The notes below the pieces were generated by a model. It was not told the DNA's origin, ran no database searches, and was given only the letters and a program-made list of their open reading frames with translations. Position numbers and translations under genes: made by a program. Shown here in pieces: positions 18,370 through 27,761 of a stretch of 64,000 nt of DNA (positions are counted from its first letter, which is position 1; every line of letters starts with the position of its first letter). This DNA comes from Candidatus Borrarchaeum weybense (GTDB lineage Archaea; Asgardarchaeota; Sifarchaeia; Borrarchaeales; Borrarchaeaceae): NCBI GenBank assembly GCA_019057385.1, contig JAHQJS010000003.1:62001-126000 (forward strand), in the 5' to 3' direction.

Positions 18370-18894
18370 ATGAAATTAAAAGAAATTAGAATACGCGTCG
18401 ATAAGTTTTCGGACGATGATGTTGAAAAATTCGTTGAAACATATCCTCTTCTTAAAAAATATTATTCAAAATTAAACGCAATAAACGGTGATTGCAAAAA
18501 GTGTGGATGTTGCTGAGTTGGGGGGATTTCACTATCAGAGGTGGAACTAAACGCAATTCGAATGTTTATACCTGAGATTGATGACTTTATGGAAACAACT
18601 ACACGTAAAGACCTAATTACTGGTGAGATTATCAAGTATCCCGTATCAATGCGTACAAAATATGGCTACTGTATTTTTAATGCAGATGACGGAGCATGTA
18701 TTATTCACAAGATTCGACCAATCCTTTGTCGGGTGTTTCCTTTTTTTCCGAAGGAACAAGGCACTTGTGTGAAAGATGTAACCTTCACTGGCCTAAGTAT
18801 AGATGAAGGAAAAGAAATTTGGATGAATCACTTTTTGGAAATCAAAAAATCAACAAACAAGACCGTAAGTCCAAGTTTATGTTCAAAACCCTGA
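18370..18894 (+). CDS. CxxCxxCC (YkgJ-like) metal-cluster protein with in-frame TGA, possible selenoprotein
   Basis: From ATG 18370 the frame reads to codon 49, a TGA at 18514-18516, then continues without interruption to 18894. Around the TGA the translation is CKKCGCC-[TGA]-VGGISLSE, and the second half has YGYCIFNADDGACIIHKIRPILCRVFPFFP, the usual second half of CxxCxxCC (PF03692-type) proteins. The family motif is C-x2-C-x2-C-C; the TGA falls exactly at the last cysteine. That suits selenocysteine, though a nonsense mutation at a TGT/TGC codon would look the same. The 3' region before the convergent Nudix gene is only 50 bases and I could not identify a SECIS hairpin. If unread, only a cluster-less fragment from GTG 18541 could be made. 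Confidence 0.65.
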
Positions 18895-18944
18895 ATCTTC
18901 ATAGTATCTTATGAACACATATAGTAACTACGGTACTCTTTCGA

Positions 18945-19370
18945 CTAACTTAACAAATTAAGTTGTCTTAGCAAATTAATTGCCGTTTTAGTTACATCCA
19001 GAGAAAAGAGATCTTTAAGAAGAACCCATCTGACATCTTCTGCGTCTGATCTTGGAGAAATCTCACCACTTTCTCTCGTGGCAAAAAAGTCGATAATGAC
19101 ATAATGATATTGCACTTTCCTGTTGTCATCTTTAATTACTACATCAATGACTCCTGCAAGATCGCCGATTTTTACCGAAAGACCAGTTTCTTCTTTAACT
19201 TCCCGTTTTGCAGCCTCTCTAACTGCTTCTCCAACGTTTACTAAACCTCCAGGAAAGGACCATTTTCCTCTACCTGGTTCGTTTCCCCTTTTGACCATTA
19301 ATACTTTTTCACCATCTAGGACTATTGCACCAACGCCTACAAGAGGTCTTGTTGGATAATTTCTTTTAAT
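18945..19370 (-). CDS. Nudix hydrolase, apparent ATT start codon
   Basis: The Nudix box GGLVNVGEAVREAAKREVKEETGL-type motif (G-x5-E-x7-REVxEETG) is intact, so this is a nucleotide-diphosphate hydrolase. The first in-frame ATG (19298) would delete the conserved first strand PTRPLVGVGAIVLDGEKVLM. Upstream in frame, before a stop, there is no ATG, GTG or TTG; an ATT at 19370 sits six bases after GGAGAGG and would give MKRNYPTRPLVGVGA, the normal start of such proteins. The substrate cannot be told; ADP-ribose or oxidised nucleotides are typical. Confidence 0.8.
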   Translation of the reverse strand: MKRNYPTRPLVGVGAIVLDGEKVLMVKRGNEPGRGKWSFPGGLVNVGEAVREAAKREVKEETGLSVKIGDLAGVIDVVIKDDNRKVQYHYVIIDFFATRESGEISPRSDAEDVRWVLLKDLFSLDVTKTAINLLRQLNLLS

Positions 19371-19620
19371 GTATATCCTCTCCAGTAAATACGACTTTTT
19401 AGTTCTCTATGAATCGTTCTATCCCATTAAAAGCTTTTGATTGTATCTCAGTTTATCATTTTTTTGGATGAGGTGTTTTTGTGCTGTGAATATATAATTT
19501 ACCTGAATTTCAACACCATTGAAAAGAAATAAATAGCGATGCTTAATTGATTCATACGATTCATGTTTAGGATTTACAGGATTAGAGTACAAATGCACTC
19601 ATAATTGGAGATTAAAACAA

Positions 19621-20451
19621 ATGCACTCTTTAGAAATAAACCCTGAAATTACTGTAAGTAGGATCAGTAAATTTATAGTTAAGCGCATTGATGATGCGAA
19701 AGCTAATGGAGTAATTATTGGTTTAAGTGGTGGAATAGATTCATCTGTAACTGCCGCTTTATGTGTGCGTGCTTTAGGTCACGAAAAAACCTTTGGGCTG
19801 TTAATGCCAACACAGACAACTCAACAACAAGACATTGATGACGCAATTAAAAGTGCCACTTTACTTGGTGTGAAATATGCAATTGAGGACATATCGCCAT
19901 CCTTAAACGCTTTCAAACAATTCCAAGTATTCGATCCAGAAAGAAAAATTGTAAACGGTAACCTTGCAACTAGGTTTAGGATGGGTCTCTTATATTATTA
20001 TGCTAATCTACATAATTGGCTAGTAATTGGCACGGGTAATAAAAGTGAACTTTTAGTAGGATATTTTACCAAATTTGGTGACGGAGGCTGTGATATCTTA
20101 CCCTTAGGCGATCTATTTAAGTGTCAAGTCAGACAACTAGCTGAATATCTCGACATTCCCCCAGAAATAATCAAGAAGGCGCCTTCAGCAGGACTTTGGC
20201 CCGGACAAACAGATGAATCAGAATTGGGAATATCATATAATGACTTAGATATTATCTTAAGTAGTCTTGAGCAATTAATGACACCAGATGAGATTTCTAA
20301 AGAATTCAATATTCCATTAGAAATAATAAAAAAAGTAGAAATCATGCTTCGTAAGAGTCAACACAAAAGAATAGGACCAATGGTATTCAAAATGGGATCT
20401 CGAACACCTGGCTTCGATTGGAGACTCTCTATTATATCTGGAGAAACGTAA
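19621..20451 (+). CDS. nadE: NH3-dependent NAD+ synthetase
   Basis: A 276-aa NadE that amidates nicotinate adenine dinucleotide to NAD+. The PP-loop GLSGGIDSSVTAAL is at residues 35-50; NKSELLVGYFTKFGDGG and KAPSAGLWPGQTDE are the usual later motifs. There is no glutaminase domain, so it depends on free ammonia. Length and motifs are standard. It stands 70 bases upstream of gatB in the same direction. Confidence 0.95.
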   Translation: MHSLEINPEITVSRISKFIVKRIDDAKANGVIIGLSGGIDSSVTAALCVRALGHEKTFGLLMPTQTTQQQDIDDAIKSATLLGVKYAIEDISPSLNAFKQFQVFDPERKIVNGNLATRFRMGLLYYYANLHNWLVIGTGNKSELLVGYFTKFGDGGCDILPLGDLFKCQVRQLAEYLDIPPEIIKKAPSAGLWPGQTDESELGISYNDLDIILSSLEQLMTPDEISKEFNIPLEIIKKVEIMLRKSQHKRIGPMVFKMGSRTPGFDWRLSIISGET

Positions 20452-20520
20452 ACAAAATCACAAATTTCTCTTTAGAAACTTTCAAGAATAGAACTAATAA
20501 TATATTTAAGAGGGTTAAAA

Positions 20521-22026
20521 TTGACTTCTTCCGCAACTAGAAAAACAGAGTTTTCTGAACCAATTTCAGATGTGAAAATAGGCTTGGAAATACATGTACA
20601 ACTTACAGCTTTGACAACAAAATTATTTTGTGGATGTCCTACTGATTATCGTGGTATGCCTCCAAACTCAGTTTGTTGTCCAATTTGCCTTGGCCTACCT
20701 GGAACATTACCTGTAACTAATAAACGTGCTATAGAATTAGCAATGATGGTTTCGCTTGCACTTAATTCGAATATATCAAGAAATAGTTCGTTTTACCGTA
20801 AAAACTATTTTTATATTGATTTGCCAAAAGATTTTCAAATTTCACAGTACGACAAAGCAGGTGGCGTCCCAATAGCGATTGGAGGCCACGTTGATTTTGA
20901 AATGAATCATCAAAAAAAAGTAATAAGAATTCGTCGTCTCCAACTTGAGGAAGACCCAGGCCGTTTAAAGCATATTGGTATGATTGATAAATCTCCTTAT
21001 ACTTTGGTTGATTACAACAGATCGGGAATAACTCTTCTAGAAATAGTGACTGAACCTGATTTTTCCACACCTGAAGAAGCGCGCATCTTTCTTCGAAAAC
21101 TACGTTCAATACTTGAGCACTTAGGTGTAACTGATGTAAATTTACAGGGCTCTCTTCGATGCGATGCAAATATTTCTGTAGGAGACGGAAGACGTGTTGA
21201 AATAAAGAACATTAGTTCGTTTAAAGAAGTTAAACGTGCTTTAAACTATGAAATTATTAGACAAAAACAAGCTCTTCGACGCGGGGAGTTTATAGCACAA
21301 GAAACTCGACATTGGGACGAAGATCGCAGAATAACTTTTACTCTTCGAACGAAGGAGGAAGAACATGACTATAGATACTTCAGGGAACCTGATCTACCGA
21401 TTATTGAAATTTCAGATGAATGGATTAAAAAAATCAAAACAACCATGCCTGAGCTACCAGATGCTCGAAAAGAAAGATTTCGGAGAGATTATCAAATCCC
21501 TGTTTACGATGCAGAAGTATTGACAAGTGAGAAATATTTAGCAGATTTCTTTGAAACATGCATAACTTATGACGTGGGTGCAAAAAAAGTCAGTAATTGG
21601 CTTATGAGTGATTTTTTACGTTTTGTAAACGAACTTGATCTTGAATTTACTGAGATTCTCCTTACACCAGAAGATTTAGCAAATATGATCCGTTTAATTG
21701 ATCAAGAGCTGATTAGTGGAAAAATTGGTAAGACAGTTCTGCGGGAAATGCTTGCTACAGGAAAGACCCCGCAGACCATAATAGAAGAACTTGGTCTTAA
21801 GAAAATTGATAACACTTCTATCATTTCTGATAAAGTAAAAGAAGTCTTTGAAGAATACCCAGATGCCGTTCGCGATGCCATGACTAACAAGAATGCTATT
21901 CGTTATCTTGTAGGACAGGTAATGGCGAAAACCAGAGGAAGGGCAGATCCTGTTTTAACAAATGAAATCATTGAATTAAAATTGGAAGAATTGAAGTCCA
22001 AGAATACACAATTCGATGAAAATTGA
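20521..22026 (+). CDS. gatB: Asp/Glu-tRNA amidotransferase subunit B
   Basis: A 501-aa GatB with TTG start. It shows IGLEIHVQLTALTTKLFCGC, CPICLGLPGTLPVTN, YFYIDLPKDFQISQYD and the C-terminal YqeY-like domain ending VGQVMAKTRGRADP. GatB acts with GatA and GatC on misacylated tRNA; neither is in the window. Together with GatD/GatE it suggests transamidation of both Glu-tRNA(Gln) and Asp-tRNA(Asn). It ends two bases from the convergent GTPase gene. Confidence 0.95.
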   Translation: MTSSATRKTEFSEPISDVKIGLEIHVQLTALTTKLFCGCPTDYRGMPPNSVCCPICLGLPGTLPVTNKRAIELAMMVSLALNSNISRNSSFYRKNYFYIDLPKDFQISQYDKAGGVPIAIGGHVDFEMNHQKKVIRIRRLQLEEDPGRLKHIGMIDKSPYTLVDYNRSGITLLEIVTEPDFSTPEEARIFLRKLRSILEHLGVTDVNLQGSLRCDANISVGDGRRVEIKNISSFKEVKRALNYEIIRQKQALRRGEFIAQETRHWDEDRRITFTLRTKEEEHDYRYFREPDLPIIEISDEWIKKIKTTMPELPDARKERFRRDYQIPVYDAEVLTSEKYLADFFETCITYDVGAKKVSNWLMSDFLRFVNELDLEFTEILLTPEDLANMIRLIDQELISGKIGKTVLREMLATGKTPQTIIEELGLKKIDNTSIISDKVKEVFEEYPDAVRDAMTNKNAIRYLVGQVMAKTRGRADPVLTNEIIELKLEELKSKNTQFDEN

Positions 22027-22028
22027 AT

Positions 22029-23039
22029 TTAACTGTTCATTAAATTTTTGTCAATAATTCTATCTATCGTCTCATTAACTCCATCCCCAGTGAGTGCGTT
22101 TGTTTCAAAGCATTCGTCATTAATTAGTTCCAGGAGTTCGTCACTCCTGCTTTTGTCTACTAAATCTATCTTGTTCACGACAAGATAAAGTTCCCCAAAA
22201 AGTTCTTTAAGATCCTCATATAAAGAAATTTGCTCCTTCAATGGATATCCACAAGTTTCTGAGGGATCTACAATATACAGAATAACATGAGCCAAGTATT
22301 TTAATGCAGTAATTGCCTGTAATTCTATTGGATTCCTTTTATCGAGTGGACGATCAAGAAGACCAGGGGTATCCACAAGTTGATATATTGAAAGACCTCT
22401 TTGTATATGGCCTATCGTTACAGCTCGCGTGGTGAAGGGATATTCAGCTATTTCTGGTTTTGCCGTAGATGCATGTGCCACAAAACTACTTTTCCCAACA
22501 TTCGGGTATCCCGCAATAACTATCGTAAGTTTTTTAGGATCAACCGATGGCAATTTCCGTAATTTTGGTCTAGCTTCTTGAATTATGTTTAAATTGTTCT
22601 TAATTCTATTAATTATTGAACTTATACGCCCGTATGCCGCTCGACTTAACTTAATAACCTCAGTTAATTCTTTTGCTCTCTTGATTTTGTAGATATAGTT
22701 TTGAATTAGTTTCTTAACCACTCTACGTGTACCATAAATTGAGCCAAGCGCATTTTTGAGTTGATCTCTGCCAACCAGTATATCAGCTAATTCAGAATAA
22801 AATGGATGTACATCATCTATCGAAGGAATCTGTTTTACTATGCGTTTGAGTCGTGAATCTAGAAATCCCTCTATAACTCTTAATTTCTTACTTTCCTTTC
22901 GTTTCGTCCTTATGATGCGTGGCACTTTTCTGGGAATCTTAACTTCAGTACGAGACGCTTTTCGAAATGCTTGATCCAAGAGTTCCTTTGCAGTAGGGAC
23001 GTAGTTAATCTTGGTAAATGGATTTCCGTTATTAGAAAT
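22029..23039 (-). CDS. NOG1-type GTPase, apparent ATT start codon
   Basis: An Obg-related GTPase of the archaeal NOG1 family, which acts in large ribosomal subunit assembly. G motifs: AGYPNVGKSSF (G1), TTRAVTIG (G2), DTPGLLDRP (G3), VNKIDLVD (G4). The N-terminal helical NOG1 domain continues upstream of the first usable TTG (22979) with NPFTKINYVPTAKELL, which is conserved family sequence. Before the upstream stop the only plausible start is ATT at 23039, six bases after AGGTG. That gives 336 aa. Confidence 0.85.
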   Translation of the reverse strand: MSNNGNPFTKINYVPTAKELLDQAFRKASRTEVKIPRKVPRIIRTKRKESKKLRVIEGFLDSRLKRIVKQIPSIDDVHPFYSELADILVGRDQLKNALGSIYGTRRVVKKLIQNYIYKIKRAKELTEVIKLSRAAYGRISSIINRIKNNLNIIQEARPKLRKLPSVDPKKLTIVIAGYPNVGKSSFVAHASTAKPEIAEYPFTTRAVTIGHIQRGLSIYQLVDTPGLLDRPLDKRNPIELQAITALKYLAHVILYIVDPSETCGYPLKEQISLYEDLKELFGELYLVVNKIDLVDKSRSDELLELINDECFETNALTGDGVNETIDRIIDKNLMNS

Positions 23040-23078
23040 TTATGACACCTTCTTTGCAGAGTATATAGTTCTAATCAA

Positions 23079-24551
23079 CTATTTTGCAGTAGAAGAAGAA
23101 TCTTCTGTTCTGAACATGCTTTTTAATTGGCTCATTTTTTCCATTGTGAGATTGAATAACTGTTCCGAAATTATAGATTCTTCTTTAGCATATTCAAGTT
23201 TTTCTAAATCGATGACACGTGTAAAATCTTCAGTTCGGATTAAATCGACTTCAAGATCAACGTATCTGATCCGATGAGGTTCTGGATAGAGTCCTGGATA
23301 GATCTCCACTGGAGTATTTATATTGAGATACTCTCCTTTGTAAATTCCATCTCGCGAGAAATATGTCGTTTTTACAAAAAATTCTCCTTCAATTATTTCC
23401 ATAACACCATAATCACCTTCTTCTTTGGGAAGATTAAGACCATCAAATTTTCCTCCAGCCTTAAACATTCGTTTTATGAGTAGTTTTCTTTCATTTGGAT
23501 CGCTTTTTATTACATACCCAGGCGATAGAAAAAGTGTCCTTCCATTAAACTTAACGTGGTCAATACAGACTTCAGAGCCTAATGAAGGAAATGTTTCAGA
23601 AAATACGAAATCTGCAGCCTCGTTAATAATAACATAATGTTCAGGCAATTTGGCAAGAATTCTTTCACCAAAATCAACTAATAATGATAAATCGTAACCC
23701 ATTGCTTTGAGTTGGTGATGGTTTCTAACTGTTGCAACAACTTCGCTTCGAATTTCATCAAGTTTTACTTTGGAAAGACTTGGAAATTCCAAAAAAGTTG
23801 TTGTATTCTCTTCATATACGGCTGCTGGCGCTTTGGTCTTTTCCGCTTTCTTAGATATCATCTGTGCTAATTTTTTTAAGTCCTCGATTTCGGCAATAAG
23901 CACTGTTACATCTTCTGAGGCTGCGGCTGTGCGCCATAAAACTCCCCATGAATCAGGTTTGATGGTTTTCCCCAAAAAGAATAACTCATCTCGTTTTTTC
24001 CCACGAATTTTATGACTTATCCGAACCACATTTTCGGGAATCAAGACAGCATATTTGCCAGCTATTGTTATGTTTGGCTGTACTTCAGATAATCCAGGTC
24101 TAACTTTTTCTACACGTACAAGAAGTTCGTCACCTTCATTGATTTCTTCATTAAAGTTAGTATTATCCAGATGAAGTATGCCGTCTGTTCTCCCTAAATT
24201 TAATATCGCGTAATCTCGCTCCAAATTTACTCTCGTGACAATTCCTTTATAGAAGCCATTTGGACTAACTTTTGTATAAAAAACCGTAAGATCAGGAAGA
24301 AGCGACCGTAAAATTTCAAGCAATTCTTCAATAGTCTCTTCTTTCCCATTGAGTTCTACGCCCTGTCTATTCCGTCTGTCAAAAATATCTATATCGAAAG
24401 GCACACGTAAATCCTCAATTGCTCCCTTGAAACGTTGCAAAATAACAGTTGAAGGATATGTTAGTTTAAATCCATGATCTATGAGGATTTTTGCTAATGC
24501 GGTCGAATATATTCCTCTGAGGCGAACTGTTGTTGCCTTTTTTTCCATCAT
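23079..24551 (-). CDS. FAU-1 / AU-1-like RNA-binding protein (RNase E/G-like plus DUF402)
   Basis: A 490-aa protein matching archaeal FAU-1: an N-terminal region with an S1-like segment (FYKGIVTRVNLERDYAILNLGRTDG), a central RNase E/G-like part (SWGVLWRTAAASED) and a C-terminal DUF402 domain (DGIYKGEYLNINTPVEIYPG, RYVDLEVDL). The Pyrococcus relative binds AU-rich RNA and has been reported to process 5S rRNA precursor. It lies alone on its strand between NOG1 and a tRNA gene, and starts with two methionines. Confidence 0.88.
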   Translation of the reverse strand: MMEKKATTVRLRGIYSTALAKILIDHGFKLTYPSTVILQRFKGAIEDLRVPFDIDIFDRRNRQGVELNGKEETIEELLEILRSLLPDLTVFYTKVSPNGFYKGIVTRVNLERDYAILNLGRTDGILHLDNTNFNEEINEGDELLVRVEKVRPGLSEVQPNITIAGKYAVLIPENVVRISHKIRGKKRDELFFLGKTIKPDSWGVLWRTAAASEDVTVLIAEIEDLKKLAQMISKKAEKTKAPAAVYEENTTTFLEFPSLSKVKLDEIRSEVVATVRNHHQLKAMGYDLSLLVDFGERILAKLPEHYVIINEAADFVFSETFPSLGSEVCIDHVKFNGRTLFLSPGYVIKSDPNERKLLIKRMFKAGGKFDGLNLPKEEGDYGVMEIIEGEFFVKTTYFSRDGIYKGEYLNINTPVEIYPGLYPEPHRIRYVDLEVDLIRTEDFTRVIDLEKLEYAKEESIISEQLFNLTMEKMSQLKSMFRTEDSSSTAK

Positions 24552-24619
24552 CTCTTCCTCATTATTTATCTAGTCTAAAATGCTATAAAAAGTCAATCCG
24601 CTATCCCATGAGTAAAGAG

Positions 24620-24796
24620 TGGTGCGGGGGATGGGATTTTCGTTCTGGCGGTTTATCGCCAAGGAATTCGAACCCACGCAGGCGATCGCGAAACCTAAGG
24701 CATCTAATGCTTCTCTACGCCACAGGATCCTGAGTCCTGCTCCTTTGGCCAAGTTCCCGTTACTCTCCATCGAGAGGAGACCTCGGACACCCCCGC
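24620..24796 (-). tRNA. tRNA-Leu(CAG) with three introns
   Basis: Acceptor GCGGGGG at 24796-24790 pairs with CCCCCGC ending 24624; discriminator A at 24623 and CCA is encoded. Removing three stretches restores an 85-base class II tRNA: intron 1 in the D-loop (about 24781-24754), intron 2 in the variable arm (24714-24684) and intron 3 in the T-loop (24667-24638). The anticodon loop CTCAGGA has anticodon CAG. Introns form hairpins (for example CTCTC/GAGAG). There is none at the canonical 37/38 site. Boundaries may be off by one or two bases. Introns 1 and 2 are nearly identical in the Leu(GAG) gene at 36852. Confidence 0.88.
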
Positions 24797-24945
24797 ATTG
24801 AAATTCATCACGATCTGATCGCTTCTTTAAAGACATCTATTTAAAAATATAGGGAAACAGATCTACAAATATCATATGCATCTTAAAACCGTATTAGAGA
24901 TACCTGGTGCCATTTTTTAATTTGTATAGAGGCTATCGAATCTTA

Positions 24946-25509
24946 TTATGATTTCGGGACCTTTAAATCGCTCAGAGACCATTTCTCTTTACGAACATTA
25001 AGTACAATTGAGGTATTTGTACGCTCTATGTCGTGTATAGAAAGAACTTCCTTAATAAACTTATCAAGATCATTTCGAGAACTAAAGCGCGAAATTACTG
25101 CTATGTCATACTCCCCTGTAATATCATATACCGCCATTACTGGATCATGCTGCGCTATCTTTTCCTCCACCTCAACGAGTTTTCCTCCACTAACCCTTAC
25201 AAGGGTTAGCGCAGTAAATTCATAGCCCAATTTCTCATAATCTAAGACAACAGAGTATCCTTTTATGACCCCTTCCTTTTCAAGATTTTTCACACGATTA
25301 TGTACTGTTCCAGCAGCTTTCTTGCGTCCAGTTTTTTCAAGTTCCTCGGCAATTGAACGGTAACTAAGACGTGCATCCTCTTGAAGAAGTTTTATGATAT
25401 CTAAATCTGTCTCATCGATGGTAAATTCACGTTTTTCTTGTTCTTCTTCTTCTTCTTCTTCTTGTGGCATTTTTGCACACAGCCTAATTATGTTGCTGTT
25501 TTTGCTCAC
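24946..25509 (-). CDS. Lrp/AsnC-family transcription regulator
   Basis: A 187-aa regulator with an acidic N-terminal extension (a run of glutamates encoded by TTC/TTCT-rich antisense DNA), then the Lrp helix-turn-helix (DLDIIKLLQEDARLSYRSIAEEL ... TVHNRVKNLEKEGVIKGYSVVLD) and the RAM ligand-binding domain (VMAVYDITGEYDIAVISRF). The start overlaps the stop of tgtA by four bases, so it is translated in the same operon. Ligand and regulon are unknown. Confidence 0.88.
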   Translation of the reverse strand: MSKNSNIIRLCAKMPQEEEEEEEQEKREFTIDETDLDIIKLLQEDARLSYRSIAEELEKTGRKKAAGTVHNRVKNLEKEGVIKGYSVVLDYEKLGYEFTALTLVRVSGGKLVEVEEKIAQHDPVMAVYDITGEYDIAVISRFSSRNDLDKFIKEVLSIHDIERTNTSIVLNVRKEKWSLSDLKVPKS

Positions 25510-27170
25510 CTTTCAAGATGAGACACACTAACTTGTACGATTTCTTTAAGTAGTTGGTGTAATTTCTTTGTGAGTGTACCTGCATATAATTCTTCTGGGA
25601 TGATAAATAAAAGATATCCTAATTGTTGACATAAAGAAGTCATTTTTTGAGTTATAAAGGAGTTCCACTGAGAGGCATTATTGAAGAGAATGATGATTCT
25701 GTAGTTTGATTTATGAATATTGAGATATTCTTCAAAACTTTCCCAAGCAAACTTAAGGCTTGCTCGATCAATGATTCTTGAAGTTTCATACTGAGAAAGA
25801 GGATATATATTTTCAACTTCACTAGGAACGCATCCAAAAGGAATAACAAAAGTCACCAAATGTAAATAAGGAAAATATTCACTAAAAACTTCTTTTAAAC
25901 TCTCAATTAATCGGATATGTCCAGGAGATGATCGAAATGGTTTTATGTTCGTCTCAGGGAGAATAGTTAGAATTGGAGCGTCTGATGGTGGATGATAGTA
26001 CGTTGTTACATGCTCTTGATGCCTAACTAGATTAGGTCTGGATAATCCTTCTTTTCCATAAAAAAACAAGGCCCTTCTCTTTGAGATAGGATCAAACTTT
26101 TCTAGCCAATCACGGTATTTTTTTAGATGAGAAAAGGCTTGTAAAAACCTGGGATGCATGCGTGCCCTTGCTTCCAGGAGTTCCCAGAGTCGTCCGTCTA
26201 AAATTGCTTGACGTATTGTACGAATTTCTTGGAGAGAAATATACAAATTGTGACTTGCCAAAAGTTCATATCTCAGTTCTGCATTAGTTGCTTTTAACTC
26301 TGAAGGTGTATATTTGATACAAACAGGACATGAACACGGAAATACCTCTAATGAATCCAATAGATAAGTACCACTTGGAGTCATGTAACGGTTTTCTTTT
26401 GCAAACAATGCATAAGCAGCTGAATCAAAAGTATCGCAACCTAAAGCAATAAGCAATGAGAAAAAAAGAGGATGTCCAGCACCAAATAAGTGAAATGGTC
26501 GTTGAATTGGTAAATTCATCTTTGCAGTAGCAATACCTTCAACTAACTTTGTGAAATTATATTGCTCCATAAACGGAGTAACGCTTCCAAGAGCATACAT
26601 ATCAAAAGAGAGATCATACATTGTTTTTGCACAATGCTCAATAAGTTCTGAGTAAGCACCACCTTGAATAGGTCCCACCCAAAGAATATCTTCAACATTT
26701 CTAAGATTCAGACTCTCCTTCGCTCTCTGTAACGTCTGTGCGACATTATATTTAGCTTGTTCATAGGTAAGATCAGGACCGATAGGGAGGTCTAATATAA
26801 CTGCAATGTCAGAATGAATTTTTTCTTGAAAATCAATTACCTCTTCAGGGGTTATTGATACACCACCGTAATGTAGGATCTGAAATGCGCCTGAATCAGT
26901 CATTATAGGACCATTAAAATGGAAAAAAGAGTGAAGATCCGATAGATTCTCACTGCTTCTTGCAATATATTGTTTCAGTAGGTACGCACTTGTAATAATT
27001 ATTTCACAATTAAATTCAGTTTCGAGTATTTTAGGAGAAATCGGCTTTTTTGTCGGAATTAAAACAGGAATTAAAGCAGGAGTATTGACAACGCCATGGC
27101 GGGTGTAAAGCTTGCCAATACGACCTCCAACATCATGTTCTATAACTTCAAAACTCAAAGAAACTTTCAC
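25506..27170 (-). CDS. tgtA: Archaeosine tRNA-guanine transglycosylase
   Basis: A 554-aa ArcTGT that swaps guanine 15 of tRNA for preQ0 on the way to archaeosine. Catalytic part: MTDSGAFQILHYG with nucleophile/base aspartate, DLPIGPDLTYEQA, and the zinc site CSCPVCIKYTP with a later SHNLY histidine. Residues about 365-554 (HPPSDAPILTILPETNIKPFRSSPGH...) resemble the ArcS/TgtA2-type DUF5591 domain. I did not recognise a C-terminal PUA domain, which many ArcTGTs carry. The many G15-bearing tRNAs here are its likely substrates. Confidence 0.92.
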   Translation of the reverse strand: MKVSLSFEVIEHDVGGRIGKLYTRHGVVNTPALIPVLIPTKKPISPKILETEFNCEIIITSAYLLKQYIARSSENLSDLHSFFHFNGPIMTDSGAFQILHYGGVSITPEEVIDFQEKIHSDIAVILDLPIGPDLTYEQAKYNVAQTLQRAKESLNLRNVEDILWVGPIQGGAYSELIEHCAKTMYDLSFDMYALGSVTPFMEQYNFTKLVEGIATAKMNLPIQRPFHLFGAGHPLFFSLLIALGCDTFDSAAYALFAKENRYMTPSGTYLLDSLEVFPCSCPVCIKYTPSELKATNAELRYELLASHNLYISLQEIRTIRQAILDGRLWELLEARARMHPRFLQAFSHLKKYRDWLEKFDPISKRRALFFYGKEGLSRPNLVRHQEHVTTYYHPPSDAPILTILPETNIKPFRSSPGHIRLIESLKEVFSEYFPYLHLVTFVIPFGCVPSEVENIYPLSQYETSRIIDRASLKFAWESFEEYLNIHKSNYRIIILFNNASQWNSFITQKMTSLCQQLGYLLFIIPEELYAGTLTKKLHQLLKEIVQVSVSHLER

Positions 27171-27204
27171 ATCGTTTCTTGGTTACTAAGAACTTCATAA
27201 CTGA

Positions 27205-27645
27205 TCAAGATGTTTTTCCGCTGGCTTTTTCTTCCATATATTTATCATAAACCGCGCTAATCCTCTCAGCAAGAGGGCCTTCGCCTTCAACTCCAGCTTC
27301 GGTTACAGTTATTTTGTTGTCTAAAACCGAAATTACTCCTGCTGATTCGTGTAGTTTAACCTGACCAGGTTGTGGAAAAAGTTTCGAGATTTCATCTGCT
27401 AATCCTTTCATATCAAAAGGTTTTTCTACTTCGAAAATGGCGGCGATTTCGTGACCTAGAATAAAAGCACGATGATATTTAATTCCTTCAGAATCATTTG
27501 TATTGATCAGACAAAATGAAAGCGTATTCTGATCAAAACCCTGAAGTTCACCTTCAAAAACTTGCTTTGCGACCGTTACGACTCGCACTTTCTTGTTCAT
27601 AAGGTTCTGAAGTTCGATGAAGAATTTTCGTGTGCTACTTGACAT
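27205..27645 (-). CDS. Sm-like archaeal protein with C-terminal extension
   Basis: The ATG at 27645 follows GGGAGG and gives 146 aa; the longer frame to 27672 is unlikely. Residues 5-75 form an Lsm fold (LQNLMNKKVRVVTVAKQVFEGELQGFDQNTLSFCLINTND...IFEVEK), but with a looser Sm2 motif than SmAP1. A C-terminal domain of about 65 residues follows, as in SmAP3-type proteins. RNA binding is likely by family. It is upstream of tgtA on the same strand, 34 bases apart. Confidence 0.72.
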   Translation of the reverse strand: MSSSTRKFFIELQNLMNKKVRVVTVAKQVFEGELQGFDQNTLSFCLINTNDSEGIKYHRAFILGHEIAAIFEVEKPFDMKGLADEISKLFPQPGQVKLHESAGVISVLDNKITVTEAGVEGEGPLAERISAVYDKYMEEKASGKTS

Positions 27646-27761
27646 TATACGTTCCTCCCATCTAAAACCCATTAAGAACTAAGGATTTTTAAATTAATCC
27701 CATTAAATTTTTATGACAAAGAAAATTTTTGGATATATCTACGAATTGTAAATGAAAGATT

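Noticed and set aside
24570..24836. ORF of 88 aa on the minus strand
   Set aside because: It is the tRNA-Leu(CAG) gene read as protein; the same applies to frames over tRNA-Leu(GAG), tRNA-Pro and tRNA-Ser.
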